Assembly (NCBI GenBank): GCA_944324405.1
Contig: CALUWF010000002.1
Span: 33,660 to 97,659, forward strand
Length of the DNA stretch: 64,000 bases
Direction: 5' to 3'
Origin: Candidatus Gastranaerophilales bacterium
GTDB lineage: Bacteria; Cyanobacteriota; Vampirovibrionia; Gastranaerophilales; Gastranaerophilaceae
In this document: positions 53,626 to 60,515 of the stretch, in pieces
Numbering within the stretch: position 1 is the first letter of the stretch
Layout of the letters: the number at the start of each line of letters is the position of its first letter
The notes under the pieces: generated by a model
Seen by the model: only the letters and a program-made list of their open reading frames with translations
Databases searched by the model: none
What the model was told of the DNA's origin: nothing
Program-made: the position numbers and the translations under genes

Positions 53626-54177
53626 ATGAAGGTAAAATTATCGGAGTTATTTTTTGTCTGTTTAAAAATAGGCACTCTGCTTTTAGGCGGCGGATACGTT
53701 ATCGTGCCGCTTTTGATAAGTGAATTTACCCAAAAACGAAACTGGCTCACAAGAGAAGAGGTTATAGACTTTTACGCAATGGGTCAATGCGTACCCGGAA
53801 TTATTGCGCCAAACACCATTATGTTTGCGGGCTATAAGCTGCGCGGCACAATCGGCGCTTTTTGTGCGCTTATCGGGCTTACACTTGCGCCTTTTGTTAC
53901 AATTCTTCTTGTTGCTTCATTTATTGGAATAATCGCAAAATCGGTTATTATGAACGATATTTTTTGGGGCGTGAATGTTGCGATAATTATTCTCATTTTT
54001 TTGACGGTAAAAGAAGTTTGGGGTGTTTCAATTGTTGATAAAATAACTTTTCTGATTTTTATTGCAGCATTTTTAATGTGCGTTTTTGGCATTTCGCCCG
54101 CCTTAATCATCCTTCTTGCGGCACTCTTTGGTGTCTTGAGGGCAAAATTAAAACAACAAAGGAGTGAGCACAGATGA
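53626..54177 (+). CDS. chrA: Chromate transporter, short-chain (first half)
   Basis: 183-residue membrane protein of the CHR family with about five helices. The signature LFFVCLKIGTLLLGGGYVIVPLL at the start and the MGQCVPGIIAPNTIMFAGYKL segment are typical. Chromate efflux or proton-coupled ion exchange is the known role of the family; the native substrate is unknown. It overlaps the second half-gene by 4 bp (ATGA), so the two form one bicistronic transporter. Divergent from lexA. Confidence 0.88.
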   Translation: MKVKLSELFFVCLKIGTLLLGGGYVIVPLLISEFTQKRNWLTREEVIDFYAMGQCVPGIIAPNTIMFAGYKLRGTIGAFCALIGLTLAPFVTILLVASFIGIIAKSVIMNDIFWGVNVAIIILIFLTVKEVWGVSIVDKITFLIFIAAFLMCVFGISPALIILLAALFGVLRAKLKQQRSEHR

Positions 54178-54743
54178 TTTTTTTCCTTTTGTGTTTTGAA
54201 TTTGCAAAAATCGGCTTTTTCTCTCTTGGTGGCGGATATGCGACATTACCGTTTTTATATCACATGTCCGAAGTATACAATTGGTTTTCACCGCAAGAGC
54301 TGTCGCAAATGCTTGCCATATCAAGTATTACGCCGGGGCCTGTAGGATTAAATGTTGCAACGTTTGCCGGTTTTAAAACGGCGGGAATTTTAGGCTCAAT
54401 TATCGCCACAATGTCAATTATGCTGCCCTCGCTTTTTATGATTTTAATAATTTCAAAAGTACTCAAAAAGGTCAAAGACAGCCCTGTATTAAATTCAATT
54501 ATGTATGCTCTTCGTCCCGCAACCGCTGCAATGCTTGCTTGCGTTGCTTTTAGGCTCTTTTGTGACTCAATAATTTTAAAGAATGATTTTAGCGGCTTTT
54601 CATTTTTAGATACAAAAGGGTTTTTGCTGCTTATTATACTTTTTATTGTCAGTTTAAAAATTAAAAAAGATCCGCTCATATATCTTGCTTTTGGCGCAAT
54701 AGCCGGCATCTTGCTGCACTTTAATCACATACTTGCACTTTAG
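54174..54743 (+). CDS. chrA: Chromate transporter, short-chain (second half)
   Basis: 189 residues, a homologue of the first half: FEFAKIGFFSLGGGYATLPFLYH and the SITPGPVGLNVATFAGFKTAG block. Two short CHR genes side by side are the split form of the 400-residue single-chain protein. It has a GGAG-type site inside the upstream gene. No terminator is obvious after it. Confidence 0.88.
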   Translation: MIFFLLCFEFAKIGFFSLGGGYATLPFLYHMSEVYNWFSPQELSQMLAISSITPGPVGLNVATFAGFKTAGILGSIIATMSIMLPSLFMILIISKVLKKVKDSPVLNSIMYALRPATAAMLACVAFRLFCDSIILKNDFSGFSFLDTKGFLLLIILFIVSLKIKKDPLIYLAFGAIAGILLHFNHILAL

Positions 54744-54809
54744 ATAAAAGGCAAAAATAATATTCACGGGTTTTATATATTTGCAATGCATTAACAACAG
54801 GAGAAATAA

Positions 54810-55346
54810 ATGAAAATAAGCTTTAATACTTCATTACCATACCAAAAAATACAAAATAATAACAAAATATCACTTTATCGCCCGCAAATAAAGCTTGCAC
54901 AAGAGATGACAGATACATTCACATTCGGCAAAAAATACGAAGATGATATGGATGATATAGACGATTTTGCTTTTATCAGCGTGGATGATAACAAAGATGA
55001 GCAGGCCCCGATTGAGGATAATGACGAAGGTGAAAACAGTGACAAAGATAATAACAATACCAAATTAAGCATTTTTGAAAAAGTATTTTTGTACACCCTG
55101 CCGCTTGCTTTGTTTAGTATATATCTTGACGCCTGCACTCCTTTTGGCAAAATGAGCAGATCACTTCAAGATATAGAGCAATCAGCCCAAGAAATGGAGC
55201 AAAACTTAGAAAACATTGACAAAAATTTGGAGAACCAAATTGAGCAATTAAATGAAAAAATAGACTCCCTGCCGGATGAAGAAGAATTTGACGAGCTTGA
55301 AAGACGTCTTGAGGAACTTATTAAACAGCATGAAGGTGAATTTTGA
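54810..55346 (+). CDS. F-x-G protein, membrane-anchored, first of a tandem pair
   Basis: 178 residues. It starts MKISFNTSLPYQKIQNNNK, followed by a polar segment ending TFTFG (F37, F39, G40). An acidic Asp/Asn/Glu-rich stretch (about 44-85) is followed by one membrane-like helix (IFEKVFLYTLPLALFSIYLD, about 90-112) and a coiled coil (about 115-170). AGGAG precedes the ATG. It is paralogous to the next gene, mainly at the N-terminus. No function assigned. Confidence 0.6.
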   Translation: MKISFNTSLPYQKIQNNNKISLYRPQIKLAQEMTDTFTFGKKYEDDMDDIDDFAFISVDDNKDEQAPIEDNDEGENSDKDNNNTKLSIFEKVFLYTLPLALFSIYLDACTPFGKMSRSLQDIEQSAQEMEQNLENIDKNLENQIEQLNEKIDSLPDEEEFDELERRLEELIKQHEGEF

Positions 55347-55358
55347 GGTAACAAACAA

Positions 55359-55877
55359 ATGAAAATAAATTTTAATGCTTTATTGCCATACCAAAAAACA
55401 CAAAACAGAAATAAAACAAGACAGGCTCAAATAAGATTTAATAACAATGCGGTTGATATGATTTCTTTTGGAGAGAAAAAAGATATTGAATATACTCCAT
55501 TAAGAAACGGCGCAAAAATAAATACAAAAGCGCAAAGCAAATATAATCCTGAAGACGAGTATGATGAAGGCTACAGGGCGGGGTATAAGGATGCAGAGGG
55601 CAAAATGTCGGCTATGTTAGACATGCTTAATAATAAAATGCAAACAACAATTGCCATTCTTTCGCTTGTCAGTCTTAGTACGATATTTAACCTATTTTAC
55701 GAACAAGGCAAAATTGAAGAGCTTCAGAGTGCTGTTGAAGAGTTGAAAGAAGAAAATGAGGACGACATAGAGGATTTGATAAAAGAACTGCCTGCAAATT
55801 ATGAATCAAGAGAGCTGAAAGAACGTCTGGATGAATTAATTGAAGATTACAAAGAGTATATTGAAAACAATCAATAA
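55359..55877 (+). CDS. F-x-G protein, second of a tandem pair
   Basis: 172 residues. It starts MKINFNALLPYQKTQNRNK, matching the previous gene in most of the first 19 positions, then ends its polar segment at ISFGEK (F37, G38). A Tyr/Asp/Glu-rich EDEYDEGYRAGYKDAEGK is followed by one hydrophobic helix (TTIAILSLVSLSTIFNLF) and a coiled coil (about 115-172). It lies 12 bp after its neighbour, so it is co-transcribed, with GAGGT before the ATG. Confidence 0.6.
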   Translation: MKINFNALLPYQKTQNRNKTRQAQIRFNNNAVDMISFGEKKDIEYTPLRNGAKINTKAQSKYNPEDEYDEGYRAGYKDAEGKMSAMLDMLNNKMQTTIAILSLVSLSTIFNLFYEQGKIEELQSAVEELKEENEDDIEDLIKELPANYESRELKERLDELIEDYKEYIENNQ

Positions 55878-55913
55878 TTCCTAATAATAGTCCGTTTTTA
55901 AGCCCGGCCGGTC

Positions 55914-55946
55914 TTTGCTCAATTCCGTATAACAAAATTGAGCAAA
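55914..55946. repeat. 11-bp inverted repeat between convergent genes
   Basis: TTTGCTCAATT and AATTGAGCAAA with an 11-nt loop between the ends of the 55359 and 55980 genes. There is no T-run, so its role in termination is uncertain. Confidence 0.5.
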
Positions 55947-55979
55947 AAATAAAGTCTGCACACTAAAAAGTTTAAGCTC

Positions 55980-58058
55980 TTATTCTGCCAGCTTGTTAAT
56001 CATGTTGTAATACCACGCCATAAATCCTTCTTTATGATTTTTCTGGTATTTTTCAAGTTCTTCTTTGTTCATTTTCCTTATTGGCATAGCGGTCATTTGC
56101 CGTGAAACAATATCCGTTATGACCGTACTTAGCGCCACAATCAATCCTGCGCCTATCATGGAACCTTGATATTGTCTTTTAAACAGGCTGTTTAAACTGC
56201 CTGAAATTGCTACTTGTGAAGTCATTCTGGCAAATTTGGTTAAACCTCTCTTCCTTGCGGCAGTTTCCGCTTCCTGTTTGCTGTCACCGTTTTTAACAGC
56301 AGCATTAAATTCATCATTCATATTAAACCACATGCCGCTTAAAGTGCCGGTAGTTTGCGCAATGACCGCAATTTTTGAATTGTCCACCTTTGAAACAGTT
56401 TTATTATTCAAAGACGCAAGGCGCATTTTCTTTATGTATTTTCCAAATTCTTCGTTCAATTTGTCAGAGTCGGCGCCATATTTACTTTCAAATTGTTTAA
56501 AGCGAAGATATATATTTTTAATGCCGTAAGGGTCGTTTAATAAGTCATCCAGTTCGGCTCTTTTAATTGGTTTAGTGATTTTAATGCCATTAATTGTATT
56601 TTTAAATCTGCTTTCATTAAGTTTTTTCATGGCAACATCAGGGCTAACCATTTTACCCTTACTGCCTTCATTTATTAGGCCCATGGCGTTAGCCAGATTT
56701 TTAGCTATTTTATACGGGTATGAAACAACTTCTTTAAATATTCTAAAAGGCGCCAAGGGCAATCTTTTTAGCTCTGATATCGGAACTTCAATCTTACCAA
56801 AGAGTTTGAGCGTTTTTTGTGTTTCACCAAGAAGAATATTGTTCTCGATTATCAAGCTTTCAATATTTTCTGATAGTCTCTTTTCGTTACAATCGAACAA
56901 TATTTTGTTTAATCTTTCAAGCTCCCCTTTGGTGGCAACAATATCAACCATATTTTGTTTTTTAATTTTATAGGCGTGCTCTTTTAGTATTTTGCCAATA
57001 TTTTGACCAATTTTTGTATGCAGCTTTAAAGCTCTTAAGCTAAATCCGCCCGCAATTGAAGCGGCACAGAATATAAGAATATTTTTAAATGAAAGCAAGG
57101 GCTTTTTCGCCTCTTTGTCTTTTTCACTTTGACTTTTATACTCTTTTTTATCTTTTATTGCTTTTTGAAATTCATTTATTGAATGCTCGGGCACATTTAC
57201 TCTTGTTAATCGCATACCTGAGCTTTTTCGCGAAATTATTCTTGAAACCGTACTTATTGCCGTTCCAAATAACGCAGAAGCCCAAAGGTTGGAATTTACA
57301 AAGCTTGAAAAACAAGAAAGCAGGCCAAACTGCATTAAACCTTCAAGAACATTTTCTTTTATTTCCTGTCCTTGCTTTAAAAGCTGAGATTTTTTAGCCT
57401 CTTCATCCGTTTTACCCTTTAGTTTTGCACTGTTAAAAAAATCATTGCCCAAAAATATTGCAGCGGTAAAACCTGATACAAGACGCGTGATAAGGCGTTC
57501 TTTCTTAGTATCGTATGTCGCTTTATCAAATGCCATGGATTGATTTAAAAGACGATTAAACTTTGCATTTAAAGCGCTGCAAGCAATATTGCAAGCTTCA
57601 TTACAATTGCCTTTATCGCTGCTTATTTGAGACACAACCTTAGGGTCAATATCGTGAATAAACCTCGCGCCGTCTTCGTATAATCCTTGCAGGGCTTTGA
57701 TTTCGCTTTCTTTTAGCGCATGCCTGCGATATCTTTTTAAAATTTCGGATTTGTTTAACCTTGAATCGGGAAATTTTCTCACCGCATCATCGAGCAAATC
57801 AAATGGTAATTCAAATAAATCCCTTATACCTTCAGCAGCATTTTTTACAAACCCTATATGTTTTGGTGTTTCAAGTCCGCCAATATTCTCAATTGCCCCG
57901 GGGGCTTTTGTTTTAACTTCTCTTGTTAAATTATCCGCAAGATCGCCCATCCCGCAGTTAACAAATTTTCTAATCTTTTTAAAGTCCACAATGTCAGGGG
58001 CCTTTTTGCCTCTGAATTTTAAATCTGAATAATTTTGGTCTAATAAGGATAATTGCAT
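55980..58058 (-). CDS. Large multi-pass F-x-G hypothetical protein
   Basis: 692 residues. The N-terminus is MQLSLLDQNYSDLKFRGKKA with F15-x-G17 and no signal peptide. The body alternates helical soluble parts with hydrophobic stretches, for example LVSGFTAAIFLGNDFF, FGLLSCFSSFVNSNLWASALFGTAIS, NILIFCAASIAGGFSLRALK and GSMIGAGLIVALSTVITDIVSR. Four to six membrane segments are likely. No enzyme motif is recognised. No ribosome binding site lies before the ATG; two hairpins lie upstream (58078-58097 and 58104-58135). Confidence 0.6.
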   Translation of the reverse strand: MQLSLLDQNYSDLKFRGKKAPDIVDFKKIRKFVNCGMGDLADNLTREVKTKAPGAIENIGGLETPKHIGFVKNAAEGIRDLFELPFDLLDDAVRKFPDSRLNKSEILKRYRRHALKESEIKALQGLYEDGARFIHDIDPKVVSQISSDKGNCNEACNIACSALNAKFNRLLNQSMAFDKATYDTKKERLITRLVSGFTAAIFLGNDFFNSAKLKGKTDEEAKKSQLLKQGQEIKENVLEGLMQFGLLSCFSSFVNSNLWASALFGTAISTVSRIISRKSSGMRLTRVNVPEHSINEFQKAIKDKKEYKSQSEKDKEAKKPLLSFKNILIFCAASIAGGFSLRALKLHTKIGQNIGKILKEHAYKIKKQNMVDIVATKGELERLNKILFDCNEKRLSENIESLIIENNILLGETQKTLKLFGKIEVPISELKRLPLAPFRIFKEVVSYPYKIAKNLANAMGLINEGSKGKMVSPDVAMKKLNESRFKNTINGIKITKPIKRAELDDLLNDPYGIKNIYLRFKQFESKYGADSDKLNEEFGKYIKKMRLASLNNKTVSKVDNSKIAVIAQTTGTLSGMWFNMNDEFNAAVKNGDSKQEAETAARKRGLTKFARMTSQVAISGSLNSLFKRQYQGSMIGAGLIVALSTVITDIVSRQMTAMPIRKMNKEELEKYQKNHKEGFMAWYYNMINKLAE

Positions 58059-58077
58059 TTTGGCTTATGTAAATTAA

Positions 58078-58097
58078 TTTTGTCAAAAAAGACAAAA
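58078..58097. repeat. Inverted repeat upstream of the 692-residue gene
   Basis: TTTTGTC-AAAAAA-GACAAAA, a perfect 7-bp dyad ending 20 bp before the start at 58058. Possible operator or leader hairpin. Confidence 0.4.
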
Positions 58098-58103
58098 CCA
58101 ATG

Positions 58104-58135
58104 AATATTAAAATTTGTCTCAAAATTTTAATATT
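58104..58135 (-). terminator. AT-only hairpin after the 58163 gene
   Basis: AATATTAAAATTT and AAATTTTAATATT, 13 bp perfect arms around six bases. Read on the minus strand a T-rich stretch follows, so it may terminate the 58163-58630 gene. The stem has no G-C pair. Confidence 0.45.
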
Positions 58136-58162
58136 TAAACCAATGTAACCAAAAATTTACAA

Positions 58163-58630
58163 TTAAAACCAAAAGCCGTGTGCTTCGCGCCATACTTGTG
58201 CTTCTGTTTCTTCTCTGCTTCTGTCCGGCAGCGGTGTATACGGTTTGTCTTTATCTTTTTCAGCTTGTGCCAATCTTTCTCTTACGGAAGGTTCGCTTGT
58301 ATCTTCAAAACCTCTATACACAAAGGCTTTTGCTTCAAAAGCATCCAATGTGTTTAGAGGATTTTCGTAATCTAAATGTTTATCTGTTTTCACCCTTTCG
58401 GTCATCAGGTCAGTTGTTCTTTCGCGTAAAAAATCTTCATCTAATTTTACTTTTAATTTCTGCCCTTCAGATGAAAAAATAAAAAATTTAGATGAAGCTA
58501 AAATTGCAAATGTACATTCATTGAGCGCATTCTTTTTGATAATTTCCTCCGCACCTTTGTCTTTGATTATACCAAAGCTTACTTGTTTTTGCGAACTAAA
58601 ATTGTGACCTGTTATTCCGTTTATTTTCAT
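58163..58630 (-). CDS. F-x-G hypothetical protein
   Basis: 155 residues. It starts MKINGITGHNFSSQKQVSFG (F19, G20), then a mixed strand-helix domain (IIKDKGAEEIIKKNAL, then FAILASSKFFIFSS), an acidic/basic helical second half and the end WREAHGFWF. ATG at 58630 is preferred because AGG lies 6 nt upstream; the TTG at 58636 is in frame. No family recognised. Confidence 0.6.
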   Translation of the reverse strand: MKINGITGHNFSSQKQVSFGIIKDKGAEEIIKKNALNECTFAILASSKFFIFSSEGQKLKVKLDEDFLRERTTDLMTERVKTDKHLDYENPLNTLDAFEAKAFVYRGFEDTSEPSVRERLAQAEKDKDKPYTPLPDRSREETEAQVWREAHGFWF

Positions 58631-59079
58631 ATTCAACCTAACTTTCTAATGATGATTTCCAAAGCGGTAATTATCATACTACTAATTTTTTCAAATTTCA
58701 AGCAATTGTATATAACTATATTTACAATTATTAAACAAGTATTTAAACTTAAACAATATTGTTAAATTAACAAAAATGAATATAACAAATGCAACAAAAA
58801 ATTTTATACCAAAAACAATTGGCACAACCTTATTGTCTGCAGCAATCAGTTCTTTGGCCACAATGGGAGGCATTACTTTTGCAAAAATTTATCAAAAGAA
58901 TAAAGAAATAAAAAAGAGCAACAATCAAAATAATTAATCCCCTATGGCGTATGCTTGTGCGCAATTATACAGATGACAATACTATATCTTTATCAAAAGA
59001 TAAAAACCGAAAAAATAACCAAAAACCTAAAAATGTTGCCATTAGTAGATTTTTCAGAGTTTGGATAGAGGAAATAAAC
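58631..59079. other. Region between the F-x-G gene and tRNA-Lys
   Basis: About 450 bp, AT-rich. It contains a possible small ORF (58776-58937), a palindrome AACAATATTGTT at about 58752 and no terminator with a clear T-run. Two further short ORFs (about 31 and 11 codons) in 58940-59080 have no support. Confidence 0.4.
58776..58937 (+). CDS. Possible 53-residue membrane peptide
   Basis: The reading frame encodes MNITNATKNFIPKTIG, then a hydrophobic helix of about 20 residues (TTLLSAAISSLATMGGITFA) and a Lys/Asn-rich tail. It lies on the plus strand in a gap between genes. There is no ribosome binding site; TTAAAT at 58762-58767 could be a -10 eight bases before the ATG. An opposite-strand ORF overlaps. 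Low confidence. Confidence 0.35.
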   Translation: MNITNATKNFIPKTIGTTLLSAAISSLATMGGITFAKIYQKNKEIKKSNNQNN

Positions 59080-59152
59080 TGGGCCCGGTGGGACTCGAAC
59101 CCACGACCAAAAGATTAAGAGTCTCCTGCGCTACCAACTGCGCTACGAGCCC
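59080..59152 (-). tRNA. tRNA-Lys (anticodon CTT)
   Basis: 73 nt with a full cloverleaf: acceptor GGGCTCG/CGGGCCC (one G-U pair), D-loop AGTTGGTA, anticodon loop CTCTTAA (CTT, decodes AAG), T-loop TTCGAGT and discriminator A. CCA is not encoded. Confidence 0.97.
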
Positions 59153-59162
59153 ATATGTGATA

Positions 59163-59190
59163 AGTATAGCACCAAATATTTTAGTTGCAA
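59163..59190 (-). promoter_or_regulatory. tRNA-Lys promoter
   Basis: TTGCAA (59190-59185), a 16-bp spacer and TATACT (59168-59163) with an extended -10 TGC. The expected start is about 59156, four bases before the tRNA. Confidence 0.65.
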
Positions 59191-59246
59191 ATCTTGCACT
59201 GTTTGTTAATTTTTTTGTATTATAATTTTAAAAAAGGAGTATGCAA

Positions 59247-60038
59247 ATGGCGTCAATTTCTGTTGTTATCAACACTCTAAATGCTTCACGGCTCTTGGAT
59301 GATGTACTTGAGAGCGTTAAGGATGCTGATGAAATAATTATCTGTGATATGCATTCTGAAGATGATACTATTGAAATTGCAACCCGTCACAAATGCAAAA
59401 TTTTTTACCACGAAAGAACGGGAATAGTAGAATTAGCACGTAATTGGGCCATGGAACAGGCAAGCGGCGACTGGATTTTGGTTCTTGACGCAGATGAAAT
59501 CGTAACTCCTGAATTATGGAAGTATTTGCGCCGGTATGCCGATAAGCCTAAAAAAAATCGTTATGCCTGCTACATTCCGCGCGAAACGTATTTGTTGGGC
59601 AAACATGTTCGATCTTGGCGCCAGTCCGGGATAAAAAGATTTTGGAAGAGAGGAAATTGCTATTATACCGATGAAATTCATAAAATGCCGATAACCCGTG
59701 AGGGGAAAGACTTTTGGATAAATAAAAACGGCAAGCTCCCAAATGTCGCCTTAATTCATTATCACATTCCCTCACTCAACCATTTTGGCGTACGTCTAAA
59801 TAATTATACAGATTTTGAGCTTAAAAGATTTCAGATGAAAAAAACAAAATTTAAACTCTCCAAACTTTTGCTTCGCCCGCCTTATGAGTTCTTCAAGCTT
59901 TATTTTATGAAAGGAGGCTTTAAAGACGGTATCCACGGCTTCATTTTTGCCGTAATTATGGCTTATTACAAATTTCTACAATGGGCAAAACTATACGAGT
60001 ATGAATTTGTACAAAAAAACAGAGATTTGAAATATTAA
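59247..60038 (+). CDS. Glycosyltransferase family 2 protein
   Basis: GT-A fold transferase, similar in form to LPS core WaaE-type heptose/glucose enzymes. ASISVVINTLNASRLLDDVLES is the nucleotide-binding start. ADEIIICDMHSEDDTIEIA has the first acidic pair, and DWILVLDADEIVTPEL is the DxD motif. A helical or amphipathic C-terminus with FIFAVIMAYYKFLQWAKLY suggests membrane attachment. 263 residues. ATG at 59247 has AAGGAG at the right distance; the ATG at 59241 is too near. Confidence 0.85.
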   Translation: MASISVVINTLNASRLLDDVLESVKDADEIIICDMHSEDDTIEIATRHKCKIFYHERTGIVELARNWAMEQASGDWILVLDADEIVTPELWKYLRRYADKPKKNRYACYIPRETYLLGKHVRSWRQSGIKRFWKRGNCYYTDEIHKMPITREGKDFWINKNGKLPNVALIHYHIPSLNHFGVRLNNYTDFELKRFQMKKTKFKLSKLLLRPPYEFFKLYFMKGGFKDGIHGFIFAVIMAYYKFLQWAKLYEYEFVQKNRDLKY

Positions 60039-60047
60039 GGGGTAAAA

Positions 60048-60515
60048 ATGATTTTTGATAATATTAAAAACGCTGCAAAATTTTATTTTTTGGGTGAAAG
60101 GTTTAAAAAAGGTTATGAATTTATTTTAAATAATGACCTGAAATCACTAAAGTGCGGTAAATACGAAATAGCGGACGGCGTTTTTGCAAATGTACAAGAG
60201 CTTGAAACAAAGCTTCCACACCTTGCAAAATTTGAAGCCCACAGAGAATATATTGATATTCAATATGTAATTTCAGGCTGCGAGAGAATGGATTTTTCTT
60301 TTATTGACAATTTTGTGGGCGAAATTTCATACGATGAACAAAAAGATGTTGAATTTCTTTCTTTAAGGGATGATGTCTTAAGTGCAAACACAATCAATGT
60401 AAAAACGGGCGAATTTGCCGTCTTTTTCCCCTACGACGTCCATGCGCCAATGTTGAGCCCTGACAGTGCTTGTGAAAAAATTAAAAAAGTAATAGTTAAA
60501 ATTAAAGCAGATTAA
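60048..60515 (+). CDS. YhcH/YjgK/YiaL family protein (DUF386)
   Basis: 155-residue cupin-like protein (DUF386), metal-binding and often linked to sialic acid or galactoside metabolism. Conserved FANVQELETK, FEAHREYIDIQYVISG and FFPYDVHAP, with His residues as likely metal ligands. It follows the GT2 gene by 9 bp. The family is thought to isomerise or hydrolyse sugars, but the activity here is unknown. Its stop overlaps the convergent helicase gene by 14 bp. Confidence 0.85.
   Translation: MIFDNIKNAAKFYFLGERFKKGYEFILNNDLKSLKCGKYEIADGVFANVQELETKLPHLAKFEAHREYIDIQYVISGCERMDFSFIDNFVGEISYDEQKDVEFLSLRDDVLSANTINVKTGEFAVFFPYDVHAPMLSPDSACEKIKKVIVKIKAD

Noticed and set aside
52949..53626. UmuD rather than LexA
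   Set aside because: A complete winged-helix N-domain and a self-operator are present; UmuD lacks a DNA-binding domain.
53626..54743. Frameshifted single chrA gene
   Set aside because: Both halves are intact with their own starts and a 4-bp ATGA overlap, the usual form of split CHR transporters.
58691..58873. 60-codon minus-strand ORF (MPPIVAKELIAAD...)
   Set aside because: Overlaps the plus-strand candidate peptide, lacks a ribosome site and looks like the complement of a hydrophobic frame.
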